From the NCBI GenBank assembly GCA_914767715.1, contig OU612065.1:36394001-36458000 (forward strand): a stretch of 64,000 nucleotides of DNA, read 5' to 3'. The number at the start of each line of letters is the position of its first letter. Positions within the stretch are counted from its first letter, which is position 1. The notes beneath the pieces were generated by a model, which saw only the letters and a program-made list of their open reading frames with translations, was not told the DNA's origin and did not search any database. Made by a program: the position numbers and the translations under genes. Of the stretch, positions 23,201-30,899 are shown piece by piece. This DNA comes from Membranipora membranacea. Taxonomy: Eukaryota; Bryozoa; Gymnolaemata; Cheilostomatida; Membraniporidae.

Positions 23201-24590
23201 TACAACCTGTTAACATCCTACACTATTGTTAAGTGAACCACAGTAAGCTCTGAGCTATTAAAGTTTTGAAGAAAAAGTTAACTTTACCATCTGGACACAT
23301 TAAATCAAGTTCTTTGGATTTTCATCTGCAACCGTTCTGAATTGTTTGATAGATCCTTATTGGATTGGGTCACTAAAAGCCAAGATAACATGACTTTGCA
23401 GGTAAGAGAGAGATGTTTCTCATGGACCCACCCCCTCCAAGACCTGCACAAATTCAGAATCGACCGGATGTCGGTAATATCAATCAGTCTTCTGCCCACA
23501 CTTCTGATGATGACAGTGATATCAATGAGGAAAATGATGAAGCAAGCAATCAAGACAGTGACGAAGACAGCGGTGAAGACAGCAGTGAAGACAGCGGTGA
23601 AGACAGCGGTGAAGACAGCAGTGAAGACAGCGGTGAAAATGGAACTGAGTCACATACCCTCGACCCTAGTGATATCTCTACATCAGACTTCATGATCATG
23701 CAGTCCAGCTTTGATTGTAAGTAGAGAACAATTTCCAACCTTGGTAACCTAAAGAAAATGAATACAGCGATTGGTCAGCTGTAGCATTACTGATTTAATA
23801 CACCAAAAAGAAAGCTCTAAGTTGGTCCTTTTCCACACAAAAACAAACAAGTTTCCCGATCCATGCATTGCATGCATGTTTGGTTCTAGAAACAAAGTCA
23901 ATTTGCTAATCTAAAAATTGATTCAGCACTTCAGCCATTGAGACGCAGGAACAGTGAAGGTCGAGTTAAATACAGGGGCAGTCACAGCATGATTGTTTTA
24001 TGACCAAATTTACTTTGACGAAATCAATTTAGATTGTTTTAGTTTTCATATTATGATGTTCTTTTCATACAGTGTTCAAGTCACCCCGGAGACATACAGT
24101 TGGCTCGACGTTCATTCGATGCTTGGTATCAGTGTTCTACAGATATGCTGATAGATATCATCTCAGGGAGCTGGCAAAAATGGTAAGTGATTGTACGATT
24201 AACATGTCGATTACCTTTCCTTGGTGAAAGTGCATAACATCAATTTTAGCATGAGTTGATGATAACTATATTCATTCCAAATCATTGGAAGATTCATACT
24301 TAGCTCTAGTCACATCCCTTGTTTCTCAGGTAGGGGAGGCTGTAGCTAAAGCTGGAACACAGAGAACAGAATATCTGCTGAGGACTCGTAGATACAATGG
24401 AAGTTTTGAGAATGCTTTTCGTGCCTCGATGCCGCAGACCAGGTGTACATTCATTGAAAAGGAGTTCTATCTACAGCCTGGTATCAATATGAGAACAGAG
24501 GATGGGCCAGAGGATCATCCAGAATCACTGAGAAACCCTGTGCTCCCGGATAACACGTATACTAAAATAGAGCAGAAACCTAGTGAGTGA
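978..24590 (+). CDS. LRR-Roc-COR-caspase multidomain protein (16-17 exons)
   Basis: Predicted cytosolic sensor-protease with no signal peptide. Exons: 978-1092, 2017-2245, 4248-4388, 5621-5758, 7790-7930, 8163-8303, 13334-13471, 17467-17607, 19278-21120 (frame break inside), 21263-21340, 21796-21950, 22224-22379, 22781-23021, 23402-23716, 24073-24182, 24330-24590. All junctions are GT-AG and phases agree. With a 59-nt intron at 20165-20223 the sum is 4284 nt, 1427 codons plus TGA. Domain order: basic N-terminus, LRRs, Roc GTPase (GQTMAGKTS, DFGGQ, THCD), COR, a short linker, caspase p20 (SHG, QACAG), an acidic linker, caspase p10. Roc-COR always occurs as a tandem in Roco proteins; caspases are Cys-His proteases that cut after Asp. 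Fusion of the two is my inference from exon phase and spacing. The alternative is two adjacent genes split near 21.1-21.8 kb. No transcript evidence is available to me. Confidence 0.72.
2280..2330 (-). repeat. Fragment of a tRNA-derived SINE head
   Basis: On the minus strand the sequence reads like a tRNA D-arm (GGCGCAATCGGTTAGCGC), the same sequence as in the loop of the foldback element next to it at 2590-2700. Too short to be a tRNA gene. Confidence 0.5.
2444..2851. mobile_element. Foldback element with a tRNA-like loop
   Basis: Two long inverted arms, about 2444-2556 and 2718-2851, are nearly perfect reverse complements. The right arm holds one extra copy of a short internal repeat ending GTCTTTCC. 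The loop on the minus strand contains a tRNA-like block: D-arm GACGCAATCGGTTAGCGC and T-arm/B box GGGTTCGAGTCCCAC. I read it as a non-autonomous foldback or SINE-SINE inverted pair in intron 2, not as a functional tRNA. Confidence 0.6.
2987..3092. repeat. ATCATTACT-type simple repeat
   Basis: Short-period low-complexity tract made of repeated ATCATTACT/ATCA blocks, inside intron 2. Confidence 0.7.
4248..4388 (+). CDS. LRR exon A (phase 2-2, 47 codons)
   Basis: Acceptor TTGCAG, donor AACAG|GTAAGT. The exon encodes two leucine-rich repeats of about 23 residues, with SLPEWIGELTSLKKL followed by YVSYCGLTHLPN. The repeat resembles the LPxxIGxLxxLxxLxVxxCxL type found in Roco proteins and Ras-group LRR proteins. 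It differs from its sisters by Glu instead of Asp in the PxW motif and by Tyr at both exposed positions of the LxVSxC strand. Confidence 0.75.
5107..5236. mobile_element. Foldback MITE copy 1 (GGGCCCCTGGGACTTACATGCC arms)
   Basis: Arms of about 55 bp (CTCATGGGCCCCTGGGACTT ... and its complement ending GGGGCCCATGGCT) flank a short T-rich loop. The central part, AATGTCCAGTATCAACC, is mirrored by GGTTGATACTGGACATT. Other copies lie at 9007-9134, 10315-10867 (interrupted by a hAT MITE) and 11588-11672 (half). Confidence 0.7.
5621..5758 (+). CDS. LRR exon B (phase 2-2, 46 codons)
   Basis: Acceptor TTACAG, donor AACAG|GTATGT. Encodes ISDNKLESLPDWIGEL and LKKLDVSECGLTHLPN. It is one codon shorter than the 141-bp exons. 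The exon and about 300 bp of flanking intron on each side are close to identical to 13334-13471 and its flanks, so one is a recent copy of the other. Confidence 0.75.
7790..7930 (+). CDS. LRR exon C (phase 2-2, 47 codons)
   Basis: Acceptor TTGCAG, donor GACAG|GTAAGT. Encodes ISWNRNLKSLPDWIGELKSL and a divergent second strand (MLSASECGL). The first codon after the junction is ATC where sister exons have ATG; inside a spliced exon this has no consequence. Its introns are duplicates of those around exon A. Confidence 0.72.
8163..8303 (+). CDS. LRR exon D (phase 2-2, 47 codons)
   Basis: Only 232 bp downstream of exon C, the shortest LRR intron in the gene. The intron is truncated relative to its copies: sequence jumps from the TTTGGCATC repeat directly to the CTTAACCTCAC segment that precedes an acceptor. 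Encodes ISENWTLKSLPDWIGEL and LKNLYVSGCGLTHLPD. Confidence 0.73.
9640..12100. repeat. Duplicated intron block 3, LRR exon lost
   Basis: Parts of the same block are reshuffled here without an intact LRR exon. A segment beginning GTAGACCATAGAATAAAATC occurs near 9245, 10978 and 11785. At 11580 an acceptor (TTGCAGTATG) is present, but an LRR exon has been replaced after 6 bp by half a foldback MITE. Confidence 0.6.
10334..10747. mobile_element. hAT-type MITE with 8-bp target-site duplication and a tRNA-like Pol III promoter
   Basis: 414 bp bounded by terminal inverted repeats CAGTGGCGTGTATTA and, on the other strand, CAGGGGCGTATATTC (12 of 15 match). It is flanked on both sides by CCTGGGAC (10326-10333 and 10748-10755). 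An 8-bp duplication with CAG ends is typical of hAT transposons. It sits inside a foldback MITE and so is younger. Positions 10374-10460 read like a tRNA (A box TAGCTCAGTGAG, B box GGTTCGAATCC). A hairpin GGGAGGGCGCTTAAGCGCCC follows near 10617. No transposase is present. Confidence 0.8.
12217..12358 (+). pseudogene. Dead LRR exon
   Basis: LRR remnants can be read only by changing frame: TLINLEIMILEN, then TLPDGI, a run of twelve G, then SLRVLSIVECLIRHLPE before GAGAG|GTAATT. Frame is lost once before the Pro-Asp motif and again at the G run. It is older and more divergent than the six intact exons. Confidence 0.65.
13334..13471 (+). CDS. LRR exon E (phase 2-2, 46 codons), duplicate of exon B
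   Basis: Acceptor TTACAG, donor AACAG|GTATGT. Differs from exon B by only a few residues, clustered in the turn (ISGNELES against ISDNKLES) and at the start (MST against MRT). The second repeat is identical. Confidence 0.73.
13655..13677 (+). pseudogene. 3' stub of an LRR exon
   Basis: Only the end of the cassette (CTCACTCACCTGCCTGATAG followed by GTATGT) survives, with its downstream intron copy. Confidence 0.5.
14136..15398. repeat. Dispersed GTCC-cGTGCGTCACA motif cluster, nature unknown
   Basis: A 14-16 bp motif close to TGTCCCGTGCGTCACA occurs at 14136-14151, 14315-14329 (inverted), 14686-14701, 14879-14894, 15050-15065, 15240-15255 and, shortened, 15388-15398. A half copy lies at 15042-15050. 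Sequence between the copies shows no obvious homology. The region interrupts the duplicated-intron pattern and has no recognised gene. Confidence 0.55.
15780..16445 (-). mobile_element. Decayed LINE reverse transcriptase (CR1/L2-like)
   Basis: Minus-strand translation across several frames and stops gives FVYRKDSSTTDA, then an FITIVPNIILDNL block, FLEDRQQHVPVGDSKSDV, and GYPQGCVLSPVLFLYT. These are the ordered blocks of a non-LTR reverse transcriptase (the last matches GVPQGSVLSPLLF). The YADD core that should follow is degraded. It lies in the intron before LRR exon F. Confidence 0.75.
16920..18060. repeat. Duplicated intron block 4 around LRR exon F
   Basis: Partial repeats of the 3.2-5.4 kb block appear before (16920-17075) and after (17630-18000) exon F. 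At 18003-18057 a stub of another LRR exon (SLKKLNVSKCGLTHLP, donor ACAG|GTATGT) is fused directly to intron repeat sequence with no acceptor, so it is not a usable exon. Confidence 0.6.
17467..17607 (+). CDS. LRR exon F (phase 2-2, 47 codons)
   Basis: Acceptor TTACAG, donor GACAG|GTAAGT. Encodes IYGNEELISLPDWIGEL and LERLDVSDCGLTHLPD, the most divergent intact copy in its first repeat (RSLTSITDVT). It is the last intact LRR cassette before the Roc exon. Confidence 0.72.
19278..21120 (+). CDS. Roc GTPase and COR domain exon, with a reading-frame break at about 20165-20223
   Basis: Opens in phase 2 after TTTCTAG with a final LRR (LVNLEELELRSN). From 19500 it encodes a Ras-like Roc domain: P-loop GQTMAGKTS (GxxxxGKT/S) near 19519, switch II DFGGQ near 19678 and the guanine-specificity motif THCD near 19885. 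COR begins with EIPGSW. At 20199 the frame meets TAA, and COR homology resumes one frame over (YLNEIGRIKWYRN, then YVIPYFSPR). Either a frameshift and a deletion of COR residues have occurred, or a 59-nt intron (20165-20223, GTAGCT...GAAATAG) is removed. That intron restores the frame but discards COR-like residues. Donor CCAT|GTTAGT at 21121. Confidence 0.75.
21263..21950 (+). CDS. Linker exons between COR and caspase
   Basis: Exon 21263-21340 (78 bp) encodes GSITERGIKTLDEYLSNIET. It ends GCA G|GTAGGT and joins 21796-21950 in phase, giving a Ser/Gln/Asp-rich stretch (ATSQSGSSHDQLAVQVSQID). No death domain, DED or CARD is apparent, so the protease seems attached by a flexible linker. Phase is the main support for continuity between the Roco and caspase halves: 21340 leaves one base and 21796 needs two. 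Confidence 0.6.
22224..23021 (+). CDS. Caspase p20 exons (catalytic His and Cys)
   Basis: Exon 22224-22379 (phase 0-0) encodes YSVSKTRGRALIISN and NIKRMLGKFGF, the p20 start with the RG that helps form the Asp pocket. Exon 22781-23021 encodes the catalytic His in IASHGHEG (His codon 22883-22885), and the catalytic Cys in KPKLVIIQACAG (Cys codon 23012-23014). The usual pentapeptide is QAC(R/Q/G)G, so the Arg is replaced by Ala. Both catalytic residues and the KPK lead-in are intact, which argues for an active peptidase rather than a pseudo-caspase. The exon ends A|GTAAGT. Confidence 0.85.
23402..23716 (+). CDS. Caspase inter-subunit linker exon with acidic minisatellite, start of p10
   Basis: Phase 1-1 exon of 105 codons. 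Starts SKREMFLMDPPPPRPAQIQN, then a very acidic Ser/Asp/Glu run made by a 12-bp tandem repeat coding for DSGE/DSSE (about 23560-23637), then HTLDPSDISTSDFMIMQSSF at the p10 boundary. Caspases are matured by cuts after Asp between p20 and p10, so an Asp-rich linker offers many candidate sites. In other caspases the linker is much shorter. The start of p10 (FMIMQSSFD) corresponds to the DFLxxYAT strand. Confidence 0.75.
24073..24590 (+). CDS. Caspase p10 exons and C-terminus
   Basis: Exon 24073-24182 encodes SPRRHTVGSTFIRCL and FYRYADRYHLRELAKM, matching the p10 pattern SWRxxxxGSxFIxxL with the Trp replaced by Pro and the Arg kept. Exon 24330-24590 encodes VGEAVAKAGTQRTEYL and MPQTRCTFIEKEFYLQPGIN, the usual p10 end, followed by about 34 acidic residues and TGA. 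It enters in phase 0 after TTTCTCAG. Confidence 0.8.
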
Positions 24591-25980
24591 TAAGAGCTAT
24601 TTTGAGCTGGTATTTATGTTATTTATTTGCTTATGCTTATTATTGATTTTGGTAATTAACCCTTGTGTGGCTTCTCTTTCTGAGGGGGGATGGGGTAATT
24701 CAATGATTCAAACAGTGACAGTAAATAACAAAATACAAAATGAATACGCAAATAATTATGTTGATGGCAATCTCGCATGATATATTTTATACCATATCTT
24801 CCGTTTTTCAAGATTTGATACAACGATTTGAGAGAGCAGGAGAGATAAACCTGAAGAAAACTTATTATCAGTGGAGAGTGAGAAAGAACCCAACATGAAG
24901 TGCTCTTTCTCTCCACTGTAGGCAGCAGTAAATATCACTTTTATCAATTTTCTGTTGATTATTTGTCAGTTAATTCATCACGTATATCGAATGTATAAGC
25001 TAAAGTGCTAACTGTGATAAGCCTTATTTGAGTCTTTTTAGTTACTAAACAGATAATGCTAATCTGATCTACTGATGCTAAATATGCTGAAATCAATTGT
25101 AAGGTCATTAATCAGTTACAGCTAGTAAGCAAGCATCAATTTTATCTTATCTTATTGTGAATATGGTTTTATATGCATATTTATGTTGTATTCGACATAT
25201 TATACTATTCATGAGCTATAAATATTATTATGTATATTTGAGTGATTCACAAACGGTGGCAGTAAGATCTACCGACAATTGAAACTGCCCAGACCATGAA
25301 CTCCTCCATCCGATCGGATTGAGTTTCATTGCCAACCGATCTTCGACAAGCCTCCAGTGTGAGCTGAATTGCTATTCCCTAAATACCGCACCTCGTTTGT
25401 TCAAGAAAACAGAATCCATGGTCTGCTCAATCTAATTCAGATCTTCTTACAACTTCTTTTTTGTTATTATCCTTTTTTATTTTGTAAATAAACTGTAAAA
25501 TTTCAAATTTCTGGCGTGGTTACGGTAAAGAGTTAGAGACAACTCTGTCTCTTACCCCTTGGTCACGACAACAGGGACAATGATCTGCATGTGCAGTTTA
25601 GTTCTCGTGTCAGCAATTTGTCATGCCGGAAAAGTGTTGTCTTCTATTTTGATACATTCTTGTGGTGGGAGAGGATGCAGGTAATGAGATGGACACTCTT
25701 TGAGGTTGCAGAAGTCAACTGCAAATTCCATGCTCCATATTGGCGGGCCTGGCTTCAAATAATGATCTAATGTTGTAATGTCGTAATTATGTCCCACCAA
25801 CAAATCGATTCCTAACGCCCAAAATCAAGAATCAGACGTGTCACTCAAATTCTGCTAAACATAAAAATTATTAACTGACCGGTGTATACTGATGAACATA
25901 GGTAATGAGAACTGTATAATAAAGACCAATGACCCTGATAAAATTTTATTGTGTTCTTTTTATTTATATGTTATGACAGG
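24591..25980. other. Intergenic region with possible retroelement scraps
   Basis: No intact gene. The first part presumably includes the 3' UTR of the caspase gene. At 25621-25830 the minus strand reads LGIDLLVGHNYD and onward, vaguely like the flap end of a retroelement aspartic protease. A stretch near 25240-25570 with AATAAA at 25487 and TTGGTCACGACAACA could be the end of an LTR and a primer-binding site. Neither is secure. Confidence 0.3.
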
Positions 25981-26390
25981 ATAATAAAACTTAATTTACC
26001 CTAATGTTTAGTGAATATTGAGAAACAACAATTGAAGAAAAAATCCAGTGCACAATATTGAAATGCATCATGTCAGTCTACACAAGTGTGTGCAGTTACC
26101 AGTAAGACTACCCAAATGTATGTGTAAGGACTAGTGAGCCAAACCTCACTGAGTTACCTAGACAATAAACATAACTAGCAAAGGTGGACACCAGAATTAC
26201 AATGAGGTACATGGATTTAACTGCTATAAATTTAAACGCCATGATATGCCTATGAACGGATAATTTTGAATTTATTGGGTTTTTTTCCAGCAGATTGAGC
26301 CTTGAGATTGAGCCTAAACTCACTCTTGCATCATCTCTATTTCTGTATAAGATGGTCCTGGCTCTTACTATATTATTCACTACAAAATAT
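25980..26390. repeat. Dispersed repeat shared with both SMARCA4 flanks
   Basis: Diverged copy of sequence also found at about 32400-32960 and 58570-59115 (for example TGTATAAGATGGTCCTGG near the end of each copy, and AATGTTTAGTGAATATTGAG near the start). It marks a repeat family rather than a gene. Confidence 0.6.
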
Positions 26391-26559
26391 TAATTGCCAA
26401 GCTGTACGTCCTTCTTGTGGTATGCGCGAATGTGTTGTGTATCAGGTTATCAGCTCACAAGGCTGACAAAATAAAGGTTTTTAGTGTGGTAGCCTCTGTA
26501 GGGTGGGGTATGATGGGCCGGGATTTTGTATTGCGTGTGGGTGGTGTAAAATTTGCAAC

Positions 26560-27160
26560 CACATTCCAGCTTTCTTGATAGCTTATCTGCTATGATGTTC
26601 AAACTACCGGCTATGTGGCAACCTCGCAAAACAAGGCCAAATCTTTCAGTAAGGTGTTGATCATTGCCACCAGAGCTTGATTGTCAGTCTGAATAGAAAG
26701 TACCGTATCACTTATATTGTCGCCCCAGAGATTAACGGCCATGTAGGTGGGAATCTGTTATAAAAAGAGCGATATTCTGTTTCGACCACCATTCATCTTG
26801 CCATACCCTGTTGAGCCACCAGTTGTCAAACACACATCCCATAGCCAACCGATCCTGAGGCGTCAGATATGGCAGAATGTGTGGCTTCCTGAGATCCTGC
26901 AAAAATGAAATTAAATGGTTTTCTCTCCGGTTGAGACAGGAGGAATGCCACACTCGCAGATCTGCACGAACGTTTTCATTTAATCTGTGGTGTGCCCACT
27001 TGTTTGAGGATAGAATACCAGATAGATTTTGGTATAATCCCGTCAACAGCGCCTTTCTGGGTAAAAATGCGATACAAAGAAATGAACGCGGGCCCCTTCT
27101 TAGCGATGATGTTAGTTGTTTCCCTTCCATAATTTTCTCTTTTTGACAGAGGCACAAATA
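26560..27160 (-). pseudogene. RNase H part of the DIRS/Ngaro-like element
   Basis: One frame gives ENVRADLRVWHSSCLNRREN, the connection block v.aDL.vW..FL typical of these elements, followed by LFITDSHLHG. Downstream, after stops and a frame change, it reads GCHIAGSLNIIADKLSR, the vpG.lNviAD.LSR motif that ends this RNase H type. Confidence 0.65.
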
Positions 27161-27196
27161 ATAACAGATTCATGCTGTCGATACCCAGCCCTAGGA

Positions 27197-27760
27197 CTAT
27201 ATATGGGTGCAGGTCTTTTGTGGGCTGATAGGGAAACCTAAATACTTTAGACATGAGAGAAATTCTGACAATGCCTCTTGGTATCGCTGATGGCTCAACG
27301 CTAATATCAAAAAGTTATCAATGTTATTGGAAATTTCACAGTCTGGATGGGCTTTCTCAAATAACCAAGCGAGGCGCTCAGGCCCATAGGCAGACGTAAT
27401 ATATCGATAAACAACTTTACTTCGAATTGCATCCCCAGATATCTCCATTCTTCTTTGTTTATTGGGCAGCACCGATACGCATCTTTGTCATGAAGGTTGG
27501 GGCCTGCTCTTTCTCTTGTCTTCTTGACAGCGATTCTGCCACCTGCATAACATTACAGAAGCTGACACCTTTAAGTTCATTGGGAATTTTACCATTGACA
27601 GATGTGCCATAAGGTTTACTCATATAATGAATGAGACGAAACTTTCCCGGAGCGCTTCTCGGTATAGCATATAATTGACATTGTTAATCGTGAAACATGG
27701 TATGGCCCTAAGATGCGGCCTTCCTCCAGCTCACAGTTTAGCTTTTCAATGACCACCCCG
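27197..27760 (-). pseudogene. Reverse transcriptase part of the DIRS/Ngaro-like element
   Basis: Blocks seen across frames: KDAYRCCPINKEEWRYLGMQ, FIDILRLPMGLSAS, NNIDNFLILALSHQ (the catalytic Y/F-x-D-D is degraded to NIDN), and LKYLGFPISPQKT, with VLGLGIDSMN after a frame change. The pattern FDIKxAYR..LGMQ..LPMGL..S is typical. The damaged catalytic motif and the frame changes mean the enzyme is dead. Confidence 0.65.
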
Positions 27761-28059
27761 CGGTTCCTGGCGGGTTTTTGTCTTGGATTACATTATCGAA
27801 AGAAAAGGAGTTTACAGAAAGCCCCCCTATGCGACTGGTGTTATGATTCTCGATTCCGCTATTTATTTTAAACTTTGCACTAATTCTTAAAATGGAAAGT
27901 GTAAATAATGTTAGCTCTTAGTGAATACAGTAGTCACAAAGTTGTCACTGAAAAGGCGAGAGGGTGATTAGAACCTTCCACACTCGTCGATTCAATTCTA
28001 ATTTGTCAAGACTATTCATGCACAGACGAAGCAGTATAATTGAACTGAGCTGGTTATTC

Positions 28060-28940
28060 TATGCACATTTAAACTTTCCATTTAAACTTTCCTACACTTG
28101 TAAATTTACAGCCCGTACAAGTGCATTTGCGTGCGTTGAAGTAAAAACACCTAAAGGACCTAACTACGTTGGATGGTTGGTATGATAGTGCCCAATAATG
28201 AGCCTGGCTTGTACTCCTTGGGCCTTCAGGTTCCATGTAAGCATTCTTTGACACAAACTCTGCCATATAACAGCCCCATGGTACGCTTGGATTATTAGCT
28301 TTCATAAGTCGGAACTTTTTATCATATAAGGTTCCATCACCATTTCGAAAAAATATATGTTTTACCGTCTCGAGGTGTTCATTAGGGTAAGCTTTATCTC
28401 TGACTGTCATGTAAATCAGAAAAAAAATCAATAAATAGGTTGCATGAGAATATATCAGCCTTTTTGATGTTAGAGTCAAACTTTAATTGCCCATCTTTGA
28501 CAATGAGGACCTGGTCCATCTCTTGCTGATTATCCGTGCGGAATAGCTTTTATTGCTCTACATCCTCTCCTTGTACTTTTTTCAGTTTGATCTTACTTGG
28601 CACATGGCTAGTATGGGGGGCATCTGACGCCACTAAGTAAGGAGTGTAGTCATTGTCAATAGCTGCCATAGTCATACCGTTGTTAGGTTGAAGGTCAACC
28701 GATGAATCCTCCTCCTCCTCCAGAGACATCTGTACTGAGGGTATTGTCGGAAGCTGAGCATGACTGACTGCCTGAGGCCGTTGATATCAGCTCTGTCACT
28801 GCTGGTCTTGCTAGCGTAGGTGAAGGGCTCCGTGACAATCCTGGAATCGGGTCCGGTCGCAGCAACCAACCGTCATGATCCAGTCTCGTCTTGAGCCGAG
28901 GTTCCAAGCCCCGAGTTGCACCATCAGCTAAACAAAGGGG
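28060..28940 (-). pseudogene. Gag-like ORF1 fragments of the DIRS/Ngaro-like element
   Basis: 28695-28907 encodes a Ser/Pro-rich segment with a Gly run (GGGGGFIG). 28069-28479 ends in FRCFYFNARKCTCTGCKFT, close to the C-x-FN-x-G-x-C-x4-C-x-F-x-H knuckle of ORF1 proteins, with the His region lost. A related coding scrap (KLEKFVRQIRQGAGEGAV) lies upstream at about 29010-29080. Confidence 0.5.
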
Positions 28941-29329
28941 TTTTTTGCAAGGAATTTTTCTCCTCTCTGACTATTAACTAGAGTTGATTTAAGAAATTCG
29001 GTTTTGTTACAAGCTCCTTTACTGCACCTTCTCCAGCTCCTTGTCTGATTTGTCTAACAAATTTCTCAAGCTTACGCTTCTTTGAGGCCTAAACTTTTTT
29101 GCTTGCCTTTAATAGAGAGAGAAATGGTATTAGACAACCATGAAGACGTATGTCTTGTTCTAGCAGACAGCTTAATCAACAGCACAATAATCTGGTTTGG
29201 ATTTCTGGTAATAAGATCATTTAGCGCAGTCAATCTATTCATATAATTTGTCCATAGACAGGGAAAAACTGTTATAATAATAACTTTGGCGGCAAATTGG
29301 TCAAACAGGTTGGCATGGCCCCTCAAATT

Positions 29330-29560
29330 AACTTATAAACCGCTTGGAGTAATCCCATCTCCCAGACCGTTCATTCCTATCACCAGGATGATGCCGTCAT
29401 AATGCTGTTGGTTAGCTGGGACCTCTAAATAGTTGGTCAGAGCTCCTCGGCGGCACCTTAATTCTACTGACAGATCTCTACTGCTGAAGTACACCCCAGC
29501 TTGATCTTTCAGTCATCGTGCATGTGAGTCCCCCACGACAAGTACCTACAGGTAGTTACA
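29330..29560 (-). pseudogene. SGNH/GDSL hydrolase-like fragment
   Basis: Minus-strand reading LVVGDSHAR (block I, nucleophile Ser in GDS), stop, then GVYFSSRDLSVELRCRRGAL and YDGIILVIGMNGLGDG, which fits block III (GxND replaced by GMNGLGD). SGNH domains of this kind are carried by several tyrosine-recombinase retrotransposons. The stop after GDSHAR makes this copy dead. Confidence 0.55.
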
Positions 29561-30585
29561 GGCTTTCCAAATTAGTATAAATTCAGGAATACAGAATATC
29601 TGAATCACCCCATAATCGTTAGCGAACACCCAAATATCACTAAATCTAGTTATTAAGTTCATGAAGTTGTTCTATTATCTGTTTCATTACCAATCCACAG
29701 GGCTTATTATTTCCGTCAGCACCAGAATGAAGCCAAGGACAAGCGAGTTGTAGTGGCAGTCTGCCTTAAACAATGAACTCATTCATTAGGCAGAGGTTAG
29801 GAAGTTTTTTTAAGGTGTGCCTTGGGAAGTAATGACAATGAATGATAGTGAAATGATCGGAGTTACAAATGGAAGTTGGGTAGGAAAGTTCAAGGCATAT
29901 CTCATAAAGAAGCTTGTCGTTGAATATATTATTATTTTGTTTGATGCTCTCAGATTATGATATCATTTCCACAGGTAACATCAAATCACAGCTCAATATA
30001 AACAGTATGAAACATTGACGAGGTTTAGCCAAACATTCTCTTACTTACTCTTATAATAGAAGACATGTTTAGTAACAGTTGAGATTCAGGATCTGACAGA
30101 GACAAAATAGACAGACAGTGTTCACTGTCTCAAGGCTAGCAATCAAAGGATTGATGAGTTTAAATCTCCCACAATTCAATACAAAGTGATCACATAACTT
30201 CCTTGTTGCCAGATCAGTATTTTATATAACATGCTGGAGTCGTCGGGGCTTGTTGGGAAGGCCAGACGACTTGAGGAAAATTTGATTTCTTTTATTGTAT
30301 ACCAATTTTACTGAAACTATGATATCATATTTTGTCAATCATGGCAGCAAACATTTTGGTTTGGCTGCAATCTAGCCGCTGCATGTATTTGATACTCTAT
30401 TCTGATATTCAGTAACAATATAAAGGGCATAGTTTAGAGAAAATATAGGGGAGGCAGAAATTGCTGAAGGCACAAAGGAACACCAACTGTGATGCTGTAC
30501 GCTTGTACGATGTGTTTGAAGGTGAATAAATAGCAAATGGCAGCTGATTCCATCCAAGATTATTCAATAATAGTATTAATTGGGC
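29560..30585. other. Intergenic, nothing recognised
   Basis: AT-rich DNA without a supported coding region or RNA gene. The open frames present are short and without a domain signature. Confidence 0.4.
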
Positions 30586-30587
30586 TA

Positions 30588-30895
30588 GGGAGCGGCTGTG
30601 GTGCAATGGGTAAGGTATGGGTTTTATCATTCGAGAGGTCCCGCGTTCGATTCCCGGTTGGTCTTGTTGGTGTCAGGAAGAGCATCCGACCTCAAATGCT
30701 TCTCACACGGTATCACAGGGTATTGAGACTATGAATGGACGTGAGTTTTAGTATTAAATGGGCTACCTTACTTCGCATTCTAGAGGAGGATGTGCCACCC
30801 TGCCTCCCCTAGGACTCAGGCCTCATTGTCGTATATGTATTAGTACTAGTTGCATGTGCATTACCTGTGTATATATATATAAAATATATTGGTGT
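30588..30895 (+). repeat. tRNA-derived SINE
   Basis: Head with Pol III boxes (A: TGGTGCAATGGGTAAGG; B: GCGTTCGATTCC) at 30598-30655. A body containing GGTGTCAGGAAGAGCATCCG follows, a sequence shared by many animal tRNA-SINEs. An AT microsatellite tail lies near 30875-30892. Confidence 0.75.
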
Positions 30896-30899
30896 GACC

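Larger units (their letters stand above)
26500..29560 (-). mobile_element. Decayed DIRS/Ngaro-like tyrosine-recombinase retrotransposon
   Basis: Minus-strand remains in order: SGNH hydrolase-like segment (29330-29560), Gag-like segments with a zinc-knuckle-like end (28940-28060), reverse transcriptase (27760-27200) and RNase H (27160-26560). The combination of an SGNH hydrolase with this RT-RNase H type is known in Ngaro/DIRS-like elements. I found no tyrosine recombinase; the element is cut short at about 26.5 kb. All parts carry stops and frameshifts. The order of the SGNH segment relative to Gag may reflect rearrangement. Confidence 0.65.

Noticed and set aside
25240-25570. LTR with primer-binding site
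   Set aside because: AATAAA and a TGG-type sequence are suggestive, but I found no second LTR and no clear TG...CA ends.
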